Shown in pieces: positions 13,942 to 14,923 of a stretch of DNA of 14,923 nt. This DNA comes from Gammaproteobacteria bacterium. GTDB lineage: Bacteria; Pseudomonadota; Gammaproteobacteria; Enterobacterales; Kangiellaceae. The stretch is from contig JABXIW010000297.1 in the NCBI GenBank assembly GCA_013372875.1, positions 1-14,923 on the forward strand, in the 5' to 3' direction. The first letter of the stretch is position 1. Each line of letters opens with the position of its first letter. The position numbers and the translations under genes are program-made. Under the pieces are notes generated by a model. That model had not been told where the DNA came from. It did no database searches and saw only the letters and a list, made by a program, of their open reading frames with translations.

Positions 13942-14478
13942 ATGAAGTTTTTAAAGTGGTTCTTAATCATTTTAGTGTCGCTTTTGATAATCCTAGCCGT
14001 GGTGGGCTTTTTTCTGCCGCAAAAAGTTCATTTGGAACGCTCAATTATCATAGGCGCAAACCGTGACACTGTGTTTACCCAGATTAATAGTATGCAAAAC
14101 TTTAATCAGTGGTCGCCTTGGTATAAATTAGATCCGAATGCCAATTACCAATATTCTGGGCCAGATGCGGGCAAGGGCAACAGGATGTCTTGGTCTAGCC
14201 AAGATCCTAATGTGGGCAAGGGCAGCCAAGAGATTGTAGAAAGCCAATACCCAAGTTTGGTGAGAACAGAGTTGTTATTTGGTGATGACCCAAATCCAGG
14301 TTATGCGGAGTTCAGCATCGAAGAAATTACTTATACCCAAACTCGTGTAACATGGGGCTTTGATGCAGATTTTGGCAATAACATTGTTGGCCGTTACTTT
14401 GGATTGTTTTTGGAATCGATGCTGGGGCCACAATACGAAGAAGGCCTCAAGGCTTTGAAAGAACAAGTAGAAAGCTAA
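13942..14478 (+). CDS. Membrane-anchored SRPBCC (polyketide cyclase-like) protein
   Basis: The product has 178 residues. An N-terminal hydrophobic helix (about 5-24) anchors it, followed by the START/SRPBCC pattern LPQKVHLERSIIIGANRDTVFTQI (25-48), QNFNQWSPWYKLDPN (52-66) and YSGPDAGKGNRMSWSSQ (71-87). This is the usual layout of the Polyketide_cyc2 subgroup found in many marine bacteria. The fold binds hydrophobic ligands in a deep cavity; the ligand here is unknown. The final helix includes YFGLFLESMLGPQYEEGLKAL (152-172), typical of the family's long C-terminal helix. AGGGGG lies 4 nt before the ATG, a purine-rich but close ribosome-binding site. It is transcribed alone, with a terminator behind it. 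Confidence 0.88.
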   Translation: MKFLKWFLIILVSLLIILAVVGFFLPQKVHLERSIIIGANRDTVFTQINSMQNFNQWSPWYKLDPNANYQYSGPDAGKGNRMSWSSQDPNVGKGSQEIVESQYPSLVRTELLFGDDPNPGYAEFSIEEITYTQTRVTWGFDADFGNNIVGRYFGLFLESMLGPQYEEGLKALKEQVES

Positions 14479-14494
14479 TCTTACGAAACTCTCG

Positions 14495-14517
14495 AAGCCA
14501 CCGGTTGGTGGCTTTTT
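14495..14517 (+). terminator. Rho-independent terminator of the SRPBCC gene
   Basis: The stem AAGCCACC/GGTGGCTT (14495-14502 and 14507-14514) closes a GGTT loop and runs into five T (14513-14517). It lies 16 nt after the stop. Confidence 0.88.
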
Positions 14518-14538
14518 AATTTTAGTGGTAACTGTGCA

Positions 14539-14566
14539 CTGTATTGAGATGATCAATGCGTATAAT
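14539..14566 (+). promoter_or_regulatory. Promoter of the M16 peptidase gene
   Basis: A perfect TATAAT lies at 14561-14566, about 31 nt before the ATG. The -35 side is weak: the best hexamer, TTGAGA at 14544, is only 11 nt away, and the properly spaced CTGTAT at 14539 is poor. The call rests mainly on the -10 box and its position after a terminator. Confidence 0.55.
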
Positions 14567-14597
14567 GGGTGCGCAAAAATTTAACTTAGGACTAATC

Positions 14598-14923
14598 ATG
14601 AGCAAACAAAAACTCAATTTTAAATTGCCAAAAGTCGCTGCAGTAGCTGCTGCATTAGCCTTAACTGGTTTGGTGGGTTGTTCATCTACGCCAGTGTCAG
14701 AGCTGGGTGCTGATGCGCTTAAAGGTGTTAATTTGGTAGAAGAAGTGTCTAAAACTGGTGATGAGCTAGTGATCCCCTACAAGAAATTTGTATTGGACAA
14801 TGGCTTAACCGTAGTTTTACACGAAGATAATAGTGATCCGTTAGTGCATGTGGATGTAACTTATCATGTGGGTTCTGGCCGTGAAGATATCGGCAAGTCA
14901 GGCTTTGCTCATTTCTTTGAGCA
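14598..14923 (+). CDS. M16 family zinc peptidase, lipoprotein; N-terminal part
   Basis: The gene is cut by the right edge after 108 codons. The N-terminus MSKQKLNFKLPK leads into a hydrophobic stretch and a lipobox LVGC, placing the lipidated cysteine at Cys28 (GCSSTP), so the protein should be a lipoprotein. After a short linker comes the M16 opening FVLDNGLTVVLHEDNSDPLVHVDVTYHVGSGRED. It continues GKSGFAHFFE, the beginning of the inverted zinc motif HxxEH (HFFEH), whose last residue falls at the cut. Insulinase/pitrilysin-like proteins of this group degrade peptides; full members are usually over 900 residues as tandem M16 proteins or about 450 as single units. AGGA lies 6 nt before the ATG. 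Confidence 0.9.
   Translation, partial: MSKQKLNFKLPKVAAVAAALALTGLVGCSSTPVSELGADALKGVNLVEEVSKTGDELVIPYKKFVLDNGLTVVLHEDNSDPLVHVDVTYHVGSGREDIGKSGFAHFFE

Noticed and set aside
1..14923. Mobile element, CRISPR array, tRNA or rRNA genes
   Set aside because: No transposase or integrase motif, regularly spaced repeats, or tRNA/rRNA signature was seen on either strand by eye.

Overview
The window looks like chromosomal core-plus-accessory DNA from a marine-type gammaproteobacterium of moderate GC content, judged by eye to be in the low-to-mid 40s percent. The evidence is the rpsR-rplI ribosomal cluster, a dnaB-alr pair, htpX behind a sigma32-like promoter, dusA, and a lipoprotein-type M16 peptidase. 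The gene mix and protein style would suit Kangiella or a relative, but that is an inference from general familiarity and no search was run.

Layout. The left edge (1-640) holds the C-terminal end of rpsR, then rplI, closed by a palindromic terminator. Positions 821-5041 carry four genes on the minus strand: a membrane-anchored protein with a YheO-type PAS domain, a large secreted multidomain metzincin protease, and a translationally coupled pair of a four-helix membrane protein and a DCC-family thiol-disulfide oxidoreductase. This block separates rplI from dnaB. A divergent intergenic region (5042-5255) carries three DnaA-box-like 9-mers in exact 12-bp phase, upstream of the replicative helicase gene.

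From 5256 to 9702 runs a tightly packed plus-strand series, probably one operon: dnaB, alr, an unknown three-helix membrane protein, yjbQ, a PepSY membrane protein, and a 34-codon single-helix small ORF. Gaps are 18 nt or less, with one 8-nt overlap. Next is htpX (9833-10735) with its own heat-shock-type promoter and a strong terminator, then a periplasmic MORN-like repeat protein, dusA with a TTG start, and an unknown membrane-anchored protein overlapping dusA by ATGA. A promoter region with two inverted repeats precedes a membrane-anchored SRPBCC protein with its own terminator. The right edge (14598 on) is the start of an M16 zinc-peptidase lipoprotein behind a consensus -10 box; it is cut at the window end.

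Functional reading. Most genes are housekeeping: translation, replication, D-alanine supply, tRNA dihydrouridine and membrane proteolysis. Envelope proteins of unknown role are threaded between them. No mobile element, CRISPR array, tRNA, rRNA or phage signature was seen. The least explained items are the HTH-less membrane-tethered YheO-PAS protein, the phased DnaA-like boxes before dnaB, the Cys-flanked C-terminal tail of the protease, and the small membrane ORF behind the PepSY gene.
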